NCBI RefSeq assembly: GCF_001721645.1
Contig: NZ_CP017141.1
Coordinates: forward strand, 1,860,001-1,924,000
From: Pedobacter steynii
GTDB taxonomy: Bacteria; Bacteroidota; Bacteroidia; Sphingobacteriales; Sphingobacteriaceae
Length of the DNA: 64,000 bases
Direction: 5' to 3'
Numbering within the stretch: the stretch's first letter is position 1; each line of letters starts with the position of its first letter. Both the position numbers and the translations under genes were made by a program. The notes under the pieces were generated by a model. The model had not been told where the DNA came from. It made no database searches and worked only from the letters and a program-made list of their open reading frames with translations. Positions 9,300 through 17,222 of the stretch are shown piece by piece.

Positions 9300-10654
9300 T
9301 GTAGTAGTGATTTTATATTTCCGTTTGATTTGATTAATTGGATTTCGGCAATTTTATAGTTTAATAGTGCCTGGTTATAACTGTTCTGAGCTTGAGTAAG
9401 TGCATTCTCTGTATCTAAAAGGTCGGTCAATGCAGCAAGTCCATTATTATAGTTGTTTTGAGTGCTTTGGTAAATCTCCTGAGCAAGAATAACGTTCTGA
9501 CGTTGAGCGTTAATAGTGCTCAGGTTGTCCCTTAATTTGATTTTTGCGTTTTCATACTCCACATTTAATGAGTTTTTCATCTGTCTGATATCTTCGTCGG
9601 CCTTTTTTAGATTTACATCAGCCTGACGTACTCTTGAGCGTGTGGCGAAACCATCAAATATAGGTACCTTTAAAGTAATGCCTATTGCAGCCATATCATA
9701 CCAGTTTGCTGTACTTTTACCTTTGAATAAATCAAATTTATTGCTCACTCCATTATAGTTGTAATTGCTGTTCAAGGCAAGTGTAGGATAGTATTCGGAT
9801 ACTTTAGCTTTTCTGTCCAGTGTGTATAGCTCCTTTTGAACATTTGCAATTTTCAGTTCCGTTCTATTACTCATGTCCACAGATTCAGCAATTTCAGGCA
9901 AAGACTTTATCTCCGATAATTCTGTTTGAGGCAAAATGATCACTGTTTCTACTGGCATACCCATAGAGAATTTTAATTGATTTTCTAATTGAGTAATTCC
10001 ATTTAACGTTTGTTCGCGCTGGGTTTGCAGATTGGTTAGATTTACCTTAATACGGTCGACATCAATCTTTTTAGCTAACCCATTTTTGTATTGATTTGAA
10101 ATGATTTTTTCAACTACTTTAACATTTTTAATGTTGGTATCGATTACATTCAATTGTTGTCTGTTTACCAATACTGAATAATAATTGTTGGCCACCTGTT
10201 CAATGATTTGCTCTTCACTGAGCTGCGCATTTAACTTATAATAGCTTTCACTGGTTTTTGCAGCTTTCAGGCCGGTAAAAACAGTTTGATTAAATAGTTG
10301 TTGGTTAAGTTGCAAACCTGCTCCTGCGTTGTACTTTGTTCCGGCTTTAGCCAGAATTACCTCTCCTGGTCTGTTCAGAAATTCTCCAGGCAATACAATA
10401 CTTTGAACAATCACGTTGTCTGTCAGACTTGCACTTCCGGTAAGCTGTGGTAGGGCCTGAGCTCTGATCTCCTGAGTTTTATATTTTCCTCCATCTACAT
10501 CAAGGTTTGCTTTTCGTACCGAAACTGCGTTCTGAACGGCGTAATTTAATGCATCCTTAAGACTCAGCGTTTGTTGCGCCCTTGCTGCATTCGATAATAA
10601 CAATCCCAACAGCAGTAGCGGAATCAATCTTACCTGTTTAATTATAGTATTCAT
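9296..10654 (-). CDS. TolC-family outer-membrane efflux channel
   Basis: A 452-residue protein with a signal peptide ending near ARAQQ. Two OEP repeats are rich in long amphipathic helices, with the characteristic ANNYYSVLVNRQQLNV and the C-terminal NNYNNGLAALTDLLDTENAL. TolC proteins form the trimeric exit duct for tripartite pumps. The gene begins 24 bases after the upstream tetR and overlaps the adaptor, so it is the second cistron of the operon. No Cys lipobox is seen. Confidence 0.94.
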   Translation of the reverse strand: MNTIIKQVRLIPLLLLGLLLSNAARAQQTLSLKDALNYAVQNAVSVRKANLDVDGGKYKTQEIRAQALPQLTGSASLTDNVIVQSIVLPGEFLNRPGEVILAKAGTKYNAGAGLQLNQQLFNQTVFTGLKAAKTSESYYKLNAQLSEEQIIEQVANNYYSVLVNRQQLNVIDTNIKNVKVVEKIISNQYKNGLAKKIDVDRIKVNLTNLQTQREQTLNGITQLENQLKFSMGMPVETVIILPQTELSEIKSLPEIAESVDMSNRTELKIANVQKELYTLDRKAKVSEYYPTLALNSNYNYNGVSNKFDLFKGKSTANWYDMAAIGITLKVPIFDGFATRSRVRQADVNLKKADEDIRQMKNSLNVEYENAKIKLRDNLSTINAQRQNVILAQEIYQSTQNNYNNGLAALTDLLDTENALTQAQNSYNQALLNYKIAEIQLIKSNGNIKSLLQ

Positions 10655-10678
10655 GTTTATGATAATTTGTGGTCTGTT

Positions 10679-11284
10679 TTATTTTAATCCTTTGATAAAT
10701 ATTTTTGATAAGCTGAGTTGTTTCTCTAATATGCCTTTCATATCTTTTTTACTTGGGAACAATTCTTTATTTCCATGAAGAAGACATAGTGAAGTAATTC
10801 CTGCAAGACTGTCCAGGTATAATTCTGCCATTTTATTCACCTCACAGGGGGCAATTTCTCCATCTTCAACTGCTCGCTGTAATATTGCCGCATGAAGGCT
10901 TTCATTTTTTGCTTTCATCTTCATAAAGGATTCTCTTAGTTCATCTGAATTGAGAGAAGCATCCGGACTGCCACCAGAGAGGTGAAGCATATAATATTTC
11001 TGAAAAAAACGATGTCTGACCTCAACAAAAGCAGCCAGACGTTCTTCTACGGTACTCTTTGCAAACTGATCTTTTTCTAAGATTTCGAAGTAATCAGAGA
11101 AAATTTTATCAATTACCCCCAACACCAGACTGCTTTTATCCGGAAAATAATAATACAAGGAAGGCTTGGATACCGATAGATCATCGGCAATTTCATTCAT
11201 TGTGGTCTTATTAATACCATAATGGATAAACCGTTTTATCGCCCCATCAATAATCAGCTCCCTTTTTTTATCTGTCTCTACCAT
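10679..11284 (-). CDS. TetR-family repressor, first gene of the efflux operon
   Basis: A 201-residue regulator with an N-terminal TetR helix-turn-helix (residues about 8-55; INKTTMNEIADDL then SKPSLYYYFPDKSSL) and an all-helical ligand domain. It is the first gene of the RND operon, 24 bases before tolC, and so probably represses its own operon until a pump substrate binds. The 115-base upstream region holds two inverted repeats that could be its operators. It is a paralogue of the next TetR gene, sharing KRFIHYG/KRFAHYG and LYYYFPDK. Confidence 0.92.
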   Translation of the reverse strand: MVETDKKRELIIDGAIKRFIHYGINKTTMNEIADDLSVSKPSLYYYFPDKSSLVLGVIDKIFSDYFEILEKDQFAKSTVEERLAAFVEVRHRFFQKYYMLHLSGGSPDASLNSDELRESFMKMKAKNESLHAAILQRAVEDGEIAPCEVNKMAELYLDSLAGITSLCLLHGNKELFPSKKDMKGILEKQLSLSKIFIKGLK

Positions 11285-11322
11285 TCTACTTTTTTACTTT
11301 CTGACTTTTTTCTTTGAACGGT

Positions 11323-11346
11323 CAAAAATACTGCCATATTTTGGCA
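11323..11346 (-). promoter_or_regulatory. Candidate promoter and operator of the tetR-efflux operon
   Basis: On the minus strand TATTTTTG (11323-11330) fits the TAnnTTTG -7 consensus, about 32 bases of leader from the tetR start. Directly upstream an inverted repeat TGCCA-5-TGGCA occupies 11332-11346, where a bound repressor would block the promoter. Assignment to this TetR is inference. Confidence 0.45.
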
Positions 11347-11358
11347 ACGAAAACTTTA

Positions 11359-11373
11359 ATATGAAAATCATAT
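11359..11373. promoter_or_regulatory. Second inverted repeat upstream of the efflux operon
   Basis: ATATGA-AAA-TCATAT is a perfect 6-3-6 palindrome between the two tetR genes. It is 75 bases upstream of the operon start codon and 26 bases after the second tetR stop. The size suits a dimeric TetR operator, but AT-richness makes chance occurrence possible. Confidence 0.35.
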
Positions 11374-11399
11374 AAAAGTTACAAAAAAATGACGAAAAT

Positions 11400-12008
11400 T
11401 TATTGCTTTATTTTTAGTCCGTTAAGAAAAATGTCGGCAAACATTTTTTCTTTGGCAAAGATCTGTTTGAACTGTTCTTTTCCCGGGAACATGCTCTTGT
11501 CTTTAGAAAGGATATTGAAATGAATGCCTGATAAGGCGTCAATGAATATTTCAGTGGCTAATTTTGTGTCTGAAATCACAAATTCTTTATTGGTTACCCC
11601 CCGGCTAAACAATGATCCGATAATAATGAATTCAAAGGTTCTGGCTTTATGAAACTTTTCTGCCAGGTTGTCTGGTAACTCATTCCCAATGATTTGGCTG
11701 GACTCCAGGATATTGTAATATTTTTGAATAAAGGCTTGTCGCTTCTGTAGTAGTTTAAGTACACCCTCGGTTGCTGTCTTTGTTTTGTCAACGGATTTGA
11801 CCAGATCTCTGCTGATGATTTGCATCAGGTGTTCTATGGCACTTACGTATAAACTCAGTTTATCAGGGAAATAATAGTAAAGTAATGCTTTTGAAAATGA
11901 GATGTCTTTTGCGATTTCTGTCATGGTTGTTTTTGATAAACCATAATGAGCAAAACGCTTTAATGCAGCCTCAATAATTAAAATTCTCTTCTTATCCTGA
12001 TTTTCCAT
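11400..12008 (-). CDS. Second TetR-family regulator
   Basis: A 202-residue TetR protein with the helix-turn-helix at residues about 8-54 (LSKTTMTEIAKDI, ALLYYYFPDKLSL) and a helical ligand-binding domain. It resembles the adjacent TetR in the DNA-binding part but diverges in the ligand domain, consistent with duplication and a different effector. It lies upstream of the efflux operon on the same strand, 115 bases away, and faces away from murB. It may co-regulate the pump or control itself; two palindromes sharing a GTTTA/TAAAC half-site lie before its start. Confidence 0.9.
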   Translation of the reverse strand: MENQDKKRILIIEAALKRFAHYGLSKTTMTEIAKDISFSKALLYYYFPDKLSLYVSAIEHLMQIISRDLVKSVDKTKTATEGVLKLLQKRQAFIQKYYNILESSQIIGNELPDNLAEKFHKARTFEFIIIGSLFSRGVTNKEFVISDTKLATEIFIDALSGIHFNILSKDKSMFPGKEQFKQIFAKEKMFADIFLNGLKIKQ

Positions 12009-12040
12009 ACAAATTCTAGTATTCCCCCTTCTGTAGTACC

Positions 12041-12059
12041 TTGTTTATGATTTAAACAA
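12041..12059. promoter_or_regulatory. Candidate operator of the second tetR (TTGTTTA-5-TAAACAA)
   Basis: A perfect 7-5-7 inverted repeat 33 bases upstream of the tetR start codon. Its half-site recurs in the palindrome at 12098-12109, which argues that both are bound by one dimeric regulator. Confidence 0.45.
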
Positions 12060-12097
12060 TCGAGACGAAAAATAGACAAAATTTTTAAATATTTATT

Positions 12098-12109
12098 TAA
12101 ACATGTTTA
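12098..12109. promoter_or_regulatory. Perfect 12-base palindrome between tetR and murB
   Basis: TAAACATGTTTA shares its half-site with the repeat at 12041-12059. It lies about 18 bases upstream of the murB -7 candidate, so a bound regulator could affect both divergent genes. Confidence 0.4.
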
Positions 12110-12126
12110 TTACACTCCTTAACAAT

Positions 12127-12134
12127 TACATTTG
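12127..12134 (+). promoter_or_regulatory. Candidate -7 element of murB
   Basis: TACATTTG matches TAnnTTTG, 30 bases before the murB start. No good TTG -33 element is seen at the usual spacing. Confidence 0.45.
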
Positions 12135-12164
12135 TAGCCTATAGCAAATCAGTTCGTTTTATCT

Positions 12165-13181
12165 ATGACCATCTTCCAGGAAAATATCTCATTAAAACCT
12201 TATAATACATTTAGTATACCTGCCAACACTCATTATTTTGTGGAAGTGCTTACAGAATCAGCACTGGAGGAGTTGTTGAATTCTAAGCTCATTAAGGAGC
12301 AACCGCTGCTGATTCTGGGTGGTGGAAGTAATCTTTTATTTACTAAAGACTTTGATGGTCTGGTCATCAAGATGAGTATTCCGGGAATTTCAGCTGAGGT
12401 TCATGGGGAGACAGTTATTGTTACTGCCGGCGCAGGTGTGGTCTGGAATGATTTTGTAACCTATTGTGTGCAAAATGATTTTGCCGGGGTAGAAAACCTG
12501 AGTCTGATCCCCGGAACAGTAGGAGCTTCGCCGATACAAAATATCGGTGCCTATGGTGTAGAACTTAAAGATGTATTTGAGTCCTGCTCAGCCTATGAGA
12601 TTGCTACGGGAAAACGCAGGGAATTTAGTCATCAGGACTGCCATTTTGGATATAGGGACAGTATATTTAAAAATGAACTGAAGGGTAAGTATATCATTAC
12701 AGAAGTAAGTTTCAGGTTAAGCAGGATAGCCAGTATCAATACACAATATGGAGCCATTCAGGAAGAGTTGGCTAAAAGAGGAGTTTCTGCTCCAACAATT
12801 GCTGATGTATCTTCAGTAGTCTCCCATATCCGGGTAAGTAAGCTCCCTGATCCTTCTACAATTGGTAATGCCGGAAGCTTTTTTAAGAACCCTGTAATTG
12901 AACAGCAAGACTTCCTGAAAATCTTTGAAAAATTCCCGGAACTGGTTCATTATCCGGCTGGAAACGGTAAAGTTAAACTTGCAGCTGGCTGGTTAATAGA
13001 GCAATGTGGATTTAAGGGTAAGGTTGTCGGACAAACAGGTACCTGGAAAAATCAAGCCCTTGTACTGGTCAATCATGGACAGGCGAGCGGACAAGAAGTG
13101 TATAGTTTTTCAGAAAATATAATAGATACAGTAGAGGCCAGATTTGGTGTCAGACTGGAAAGAGAAGTAAATATTCTGTGA
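12165..13181 (+). CDS. murB: UDP-N-acetylenolpyruvoylglucosamine reductase
   Basis: A 338-residue cytoplasmic flavoenzyme that reduces the enolpyruvyl group to form UDP-N-acetylmuramate in peptidoglycan synthesis. FAD-binding motifs LILGGGSNLLF (about 46-56) and SLIPGTVGASPIQNIGAYG are visible. The catalytic serine lies in GNAGSFFKNP, and the C-terminal portion carries the conserved glutamate region. Length and the loop region fit type I MurB, as in E. coli. It stands alone between a divergent tetR and an ECF sigma factor. Confidence 0.96.
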   Translation: MTIFQENISLKPYNTFSIPANTHYFVEVLTESALEELLNSKLIKEQPLLILGGGSNLLFTKDFDGLVIKMSIPGISAEVHGETVIVTAGAGVVWNDFVTYCVQNDFAGVENLSLIPGTVGASPIQNIGAYGVELKDVFESCSAYEIATGKRREFSHQDCHFGYRDSIFKNELKGKYIITEVSFRLSRIASINTQYGAIQEELAKRGVSAPTIADVSSVVSHIRVSKLPDPSTIGNAGSFFKNPVIEQQDFLKIFEKFPELVHYPAGNGKVKLAAGWLIEQCGFKGKVVGQTGTWKNQALVLVNHGQASGQEVYSFSENIIDTVEARFGVRLEREVNIL

Positions 13182-13351
13182 CATAGCCCTCCCGGTCATT
13201 GTCAACCCTAAAAAACAATTTGTTAACATTAGGATTGATTTTTTGGTACATATGTTGTATAGCATTTGGTGTGTAAGATTAAACAAAGTTTGAGCGCCAC
13301 TCCTAAAAAGCTTTGTTGGTTTGCTTTTTTAACCTTAAAACTTAAAACATT

Positions 13352-13882
13352 ATGACAAAAAATGAATTCAACCTCCAGTTAAACGACCATTCGGTTTCTT
13401 TGCAGTCATTCGCTTTAAATTTTACGAAAGACATTGAGGATGCAAACGACCTAGTACAAGATACGATGCTTAAAGCGGTAACGTATTACAGTAAGTTTAA
13501 AGAAGGTACAAACCTTAAAGGATGGTTGTTTACCATCATGAAAAACACCTTCATTAACAATTATAGGCGTTTGGTGAAAACAAATGCATTAATCACCAAA
13601 TCAGACGACATTTCTTCAGCCAATCTGCACTATAGTGCTGCAAAAAATACAAGCGATAGTAAGTTTGTTATTGGTGATATCAATAAAGCGCTTGCAACGC
13701 TTCAGCCAGAATATTACGTTCCTTTCATTAAATATTTTGAAGGGTATAAATACCATGAAATCGCAGAAATGCTGGAAATTCCAATAGGTACAGTAAAAAC
13801 CAGGATACATGTGGCCCGCCAGATCCTTAAGAAATATCTGAAAACCTATTCTAAAGAAATTTTGGGTGCAGAACTGGTATAG
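13352..13882 (+). CDS. ECF RNA polymerase sigma factor without adjacent anti-sigma
   Basis: A 176-residue sigma-70 ECF protein. Region 2 spans about 10-75 (DANDLVQDTMLKA and NLKGWLFTIMKNTFINNYRR), followed by a linker and region 4 at about 110-165 (YHEIAEMLEIPIGTVKTRIHVAR). No anti-sigma or FecR gene is adjacent. It has its own terminator, and the next gene is a lycopene-cyclase-domain protein on the same strand. In related bacteria, to my knowledge, an ECF sigma factor of this kind often sits at carotenoid clusters, so control of that locus is possible but unproven. The 170-base leader holds a widely spaced AACAAAG / CTTTGTT repeat. Confidence 0.92.
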   Translation: MTKNEFNLQLNDHSVSLQSFALNFTKDIEDANDLVQDTMLKAVTYYSKFKEGTNLKGWLFTIMKNTFINNYRRLVKTNALITKSDDISSANLHYSAAKNTSDSKFVIGDINKALATLQPEYYVPFIKYFEGYKYHEIAEMLEIPIGTVKTRIHVARQILKKYLKTYSKEILGAELV

Positions 13883-13900
13883 CACCTGCCGGAGGTATTT

Positions 13901-13938
13901 AAAAAGCGATTTAACTCTATTGTTAAATCGCTTTTTTT
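13901..13938 (+). terminator. Terminator of the ECF sigma gene
   Basis: Arms AAAAAGCGATTTAAC and GTTAAATCGCTTTTT with a short loop and T-tail, 18 bases after the stop. The A-run on the left may also allow minus-strand function. Confidence 0.9.
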
Positions 13939-14004
13939 ATGCTGTAAAAAGATAATTGGTAAACGCCGTCAAAATCATATTTTTGGGCCTAACTAATTAC
14001 ATAA

Positions 14005-14676
14005 ATGAATTTTACTTATCTGTTCCTGGTACTTGGTATACTAGTCATTCCGATAGTGCTGCTTTTTATTAAAAAGGCAAATTTTAGCCAGGTTATAAAG
14101 TTTGCTATTCCTGCAGCTGTAATTGCCGGACTCGTATTTTCCATGTTTGCCACGCTATTGGTACTTATGGGTAGCTGGACTTTCATTCCAGATTGCCTTA
14201 CCGGTATATTCCTCTGGAAAATTCCTATTGAAGAATTTCTTTTTTCAATTGCTATGTGTCTGGCTGGACTTGGTGTTTATGTGACCCTAAATGCCTTCTT
14301 CCCTAGTAATTTTTTAGACAAATTCAGTCTTTCTTTTAGTAACCTGATCATGGGGGTCTGTATTGCCATGCTCATTTTTACATATACAAAATGGTATAGT
14401 GCAATTTCATTCGGAGCACTGTTTACTTTGATTTTTTATGTGGAATACCTTAATAAACTTCGGTTTACCTATAAATTTTATAGAGGATACCTCGCCTCAT
14501 TGGTCCTTTTCTATATGGCCTATGGCGTGATTTCAACACTACCTGTGATTTCTTATTCGGAAGTAATCAATTTAAAACTTGGCGCAATTCCTTTTGAAAG
14601 TCATTTTTATTTTATGGGAATGTCGCTGATGAGTGTTTATTTATTCGAACTCTTAAAGAGTAAGGCTAAAGCATAA
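14005..14676 (+). CDS. Lycopene cyclase domain membrane protein (CrtYcd type)
   Basis: A 223-residue, strongly hydrophobic protein with about seven membrane segments, the size of a fused CrtYc-CrtYd heterodimer-type beta-cyclase. The first half carries IPIEEFLF (73-80), matching the PxE(E/D) motif of this family. The corresponding position of the second half is IPFESHFYF (195-203), with Ser199 in place of the second acidic residue. The family converts lycopene to beta- or gamma-carotene. No phytoene synthase, desaturase or hydroxylase lies within the window. Its stop overlaps the start of the cytochrome b5 gene (TAATG), so the pair is translationally coupled. Activity is inferred from family only. 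Confidence 0.8.
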   Translation: MNFTYLFLVLGILVIPIVLLFIKKANFSQVIKFAIPAAVIAGLVFSMFATLLVLMGSWTFIPDCLTGIFLWKIPIEEFLFSIAMCLAGLGVYVTLNAFFPSNFLDKFSLSFSNLIMGVCIAMLIFTYTKWYSAISFGALFTLIFYVEYLNKLRFTYKFYRGYLASLVLFYMAYGVISTLPVISYSEVINLKLGAIPFESHFYFMGMSLMSVYLFELLKSKAKA

Positions 14677-14912
14677 TGGGATTGCCTGTTTATACCCGGC
14701 AACAGCTGGCACTGAGGAATGGTCAGGATAAACCTCAGATCTGGGTGGCTTACCAGGGGTTGATTTATGATGTGACGGAAAGTCGTTTATGGCGTAATGG
14801 TAAACATTATGAACATTGGGCCGGACAGGACCTTACTGACGAACTGCCGGATGCACCACATACAGCTAGTGTTTTTGAAAAATTTACAGCAATAGGAAGA
14901 CTATATAGTTAA
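14676..14912 (+). CDS. Small cytochrome b5-like heme-binding protein
   Basis: A 78-residue single-domain protein with no signal peptide or membrane segment. WVAYQGLIYDVTES and HYEHWAGQDLTDELPDAPH are the core of the short bacterial cytochrome b5 fold; His44 or His47 together with His62 are candidate axial heme ligands. It is coupled by a one-base TAATG overlap to the lycopene-cyclase-domain gene, suggesting a working partnership, for example electron supply to a membrane oxygenase. No such oxygenase is next to it, so the acceptor is unknown. Followed by a hairpin terminator. Confidence 0.85.
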   Translation: MGLPVYTRQQLALRNGQDKPQIWVAYQGLIYDVTESRLWRNGKHYEHWAGQDLTDELPDAPHTASVFEKFTAIGRLYS

Positions 14913-14943
14913 ACAAAGAAGAGCTTTAAGCTCTTCCTTGTTT
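14911..14943. terminator. Bidirectional terminator after the cytochrome b5 gene
   Basis: Hairpin with GAAGAGCTT / AAGCTCTTC core and outer AAACAA / TTGTTT pairing. It overlaps the cytochrome b5 stop and serves the convergent PfkB gene as well. Confidence 0.8.
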
Positions 14944-14953
14944 AGTTTGATAT

Positions 14954-15874
14954 TTATGCTTCGATGCTGAAAGCACTTAGCTTTACGAATTCCTGAATAC
15001 GATCCGCTACTTCTTCTTCTGTCAGATTCAGAATTTTCTCTGTTCCAAATTTTTCTACACAGAAAGAGGCAAGAGCTGAACCAAAGATGATGGCATTTTT
15101 CATGTTATTGAAATTAATCGTTCCTACTTTTGCCATGTAGCCAATAAAGCCTCCTGCAAAGGTGTCACCAGCTCCTGTTGGATCAAATACCTCTGCCAAT
15201 GGCAATGCTGGTGCAGAGAATATCTTGTCTTCATGGAATAATAATGCACCATGTTCTCCTTTTTTAATGATCAGATATTTAGGTCCCATTGTTAAAATCT
15301 TCTTAGCTGCTTTAACCAAAGAGTATTCACCTGAAAGCTGACGGGCTTCTTCATCGTTAATCGTTAATACATCTACTAATTTAAGCGTTTCCAGAAGGTC
15401 ATCCATCATGATGTCCATCCAGAAATTCATCGTATCCAGCACGATTAATTTAGGTCTGTTTTTCAAACGTTCAATTACGGTGCGTTGTACGATAGGAGTA
15501 AGGTTTCCTAACATCAGGTATTCACAATCCTGATAATTTTCCGGAATGATCGGGTCAAAATCAGCTAATACATTTAATTCAGTTGCCAGAGTGTCCCTGC
15601 TGTTCATGTCGTTGTGGTACTTTCCTGACCAGAAGAAAGATTTCTCTCCTTCTTTTATCTGTAATCCTTCGGTGTCAATTCCATGTTCAGTAAATGCATC
15701 AATGTCTTCTTTATGAAAATCATCACCAACAACAGCAACAATTTTCACCTTATTGTAGAAGTAAGACGCGGCTAAACTTGCGTATGTGGCGGCTCCTCCA
15801 ACTATTTTATCCGTTTTTCCGAAGGGAGTTTCAATAGCATCAAATGCTACAGTCCCTATGATTATCAGGCTCAT
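14954..15874 (-). CDS. PfkB-family sugar or nucleoside kinase
   Basis: A 306-residue ribokinase-fold kinase. The N-terminal substrate part includes GGAATYASLAAS near residue 26. The C-terminal PfkB signature DPTGAGDTFAGGF contains the catalytic aspartate and the anion-hole glycines. It phosphorylates a sugar or nucleoside hydroxyl with ATP in the cytoplasm. The substrate cannot be assigned, though the compact form and neighbours are common to adenosine- or ribokinase-like proteins in this phylum. The gene is monocistronic and starts at ATG 15874, with an AT-rich upstream region in which no clean TAnnTTTG box is seen. Confidence 0.9.
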   Translation of the reverse strand: MSLIIIGTVAFDAIETPFGKTDKIVGGAATYASLAASYFYNKVKIVAVVGDDFHKEDIDAFTEHGIDTEGLQIKEGEKSFFWSGKYHNDMNSRDTLATELNVLADFDPIIPENYQDCEYLMLGNLTPIVQRTVIERLKNRPKLIVLDTMNFWMDIMMDDLLETLKLVDVLTINDEEARQLSGEYSLVKAAKKILTMGPKYLIIKKGEHGALLFHEDKIFSAPALPLAEVFDPTGAGDTFAGGFIGYMAKVGTINFNNMKNAIIFGSALASFCVEKFGTEKILNLTEEEVADRIQEFVKLSAFSIEA

Positions 15875-16018
15875 AGATATTTTTTTAAAATTATTTTCAA
15901 ATATTTCGCTACAAATATTGCATAAATAAATTAAAACCCCTAATATTGCATTCCCAAAACGAACGAAACTTAATGTTGTTTAAGACTTCAAAAAGCCGTT
16001 TTTTTGGATAGCCAGTAC

Positions 16019-16092
16019 TCCCGAGTAGCTCAGCTGGTTAGAGCATCTGACTGTTAATCAGAGGGTCACTGGTTCGAGCCCAGTCTCGGGAG
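16019..16092 (+). tRNA. tRNA-Asn (anticodon GTT)
   Basis: A 74-base cloverleaf: acceptor TCCCGAG pairs with CTCGGGA, D-arm GCTCAGCTGGTTAGAGC, anticodon stem TCTGA/TCAGA around loop CTGTTAA (anticodon GTT), and T-arm with GGTTCGAGCC. The discriminator is G. The following bases are CCC, so the CCA end is not encoded and must be added. It is followed nine bases later by a strong terminator. It is the only tRNA in the window, and no integrase or repeat marks it as an attachment site. Confidence 0.97.
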
Positions 16093-16100
16093 CCCAATTA

Positions 16101-16134
16101 AAAGCCTTTCAGTTTTCACTGAAAGGCTTTTTTT
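16101..16134 (+). terminator. Terminator of tRNA-Asn
   Basis: Perfect 13-base arms AAAGCCTTTCAGT / ACTGAAAGGCTTT with a four-base loop and a T-tail. Confidence 0.93.
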
Positions 16135-16329
16135 GTTTCCATGATCTGAGATCTCGGATCCAGTAAAAGTTTGAGAATGCCATTTGTCACGGACTTAAAA
16201 AGCCCTTTAATAAAGTATAGCCAGGTAACACGATAGAAAAACCTCAGGAGCAGCCGATCTGTTGCAAAATAAATTTGTAATTTCACGGCACTACACTTCT
16301 ATTTATCGTTAATATATTAATCATTACCT
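16135..16329. other. Intergenic leader before the DUF3078 gene
   Basis: No gene is seen. TAAATTTG at 16270-16277 fits the -7 consensus and would give a leader of about 46 bases. A short palindrome GAGATCTC lies near 16148. Nothing else supports an RNA gene. Confidence 0.4.
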
Positions 16330-17220
16330 ATGAAAAAAACAGTTTTACTATTAATCATCTCCTGCTTTGGCTTAGTGAGTTATGCTCAGGAGCCTGCCGC
16401 AGTGGATACCACAAAAAGATGGACCATTCATGGAGAAAATACTTTTTTAATTAATCAGAGTTCCTTTTCCAACTGGGCTGCAGGCGGAGTAAATGCTTTT
16501 GCGGGAAATTTGCTTTTTAATTACGATTTCAATTATAAGAAAGATAAATGGAGCTGGGATAACAAAGCAATTCTTGGATTTGGATTGAGCAAACAGGAAG
16601 ATGTTGGCGTTCGTAAGAACGATGATAAGATCATCCTGAACAGTTTAGTGGGGTATAAGGCTGCTCAGTATTGGCTATATACTTTTTACGCTAACTTTCA
16701 AACTCAGTTTGCAACCGGTTATGATTATTCTACGACTCCTAAAAGAAAAATATCAAGGGCTTTCGCTCCTGCTTATCTTATTTTTGGTCCTGGTTTTGCC
16801 TACAAGCGTTCCGATAATTTCAGAATTAACATTTCTCCGGCGGCATCAAGGATTGTCATTGTTACAGATAAGGCGCTAAATTCTCAGGAGGGCGGCGCAT
16901 TTGGCGTTAAACAAGGGAAGACAACGGATTTCCAGTTTGGAGCCTCTTTAGATGCTTATTATAAAGTAAACCTGATGGAAAATATCAGCTTTGAAAATAT
17001 CCTGAAATTATATGCTAATTATCTAGACAAACCGCAAAATGTGGTTACTGATTATACGGGTAATCTTTTTATGAAAGTGAATAAGTTTGTTACTGTAAAT
17101 GCCGGGGTACAATTAATCTATGATGATAAAACTGAGATCATTAGAAAAAATGGTGTTGATAAAGGTCCAGCCCTCCAGGTGAAACAGATTTTTGGAGCCG
17201 GACTGACTTATAAATTCTAA
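16330..17220 (+). CDS. DUF3078 family envelope protein
   Basis: A 296-residue protein with a cleavable signal peptide (end near VSYAQ). The rest is beta-rich with alternating aromatic residues, including INQSSFSNWAAGGVN and a C-terminal GAGLTYKF ending in phenylalanine, as in outer-membrane barrels. This is the pattern of DUF3078 proteins, which are widespread in Bacteroidota and have no established function. The SMR transporter gene begins two bases after its stop, so the two are co-transcribed. Confidence 0.85.
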   Translation: MKKTVLLLIISCFGLVSYAQEPAAVDTTKRWTIHGENTFLINQSSFSNWAAGGVNAFAGNLLFNYDFNYKKDKWSWDNKAILGFGLSKQEDVGVRKNDDKIILNSLVGYKAAQYWLYTFYANFQTQFATGYDYSTTPKRKISRAFAPAYLIFGPGFAYKRSDNFRINISPAASRIVIVTDKALNSQEGGAFGVKQGKTTDFQFGASLDAYYKVNLMENISFENILKLYANYLDKPQNVVTDYTGNLFMKVNKFVTVNAGVQLIYDDKTEIIRKNGVDKGPALQVKQIFGAGLTYKF

Positions 17221-17222
17221 GC

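Noticed and set aside
16019..16329. tRNA-Asn as attachment site of a genomic island
   Set aside because: No integrase, no direct repeat of the tRNA 3' end and only ordinary genes follow.
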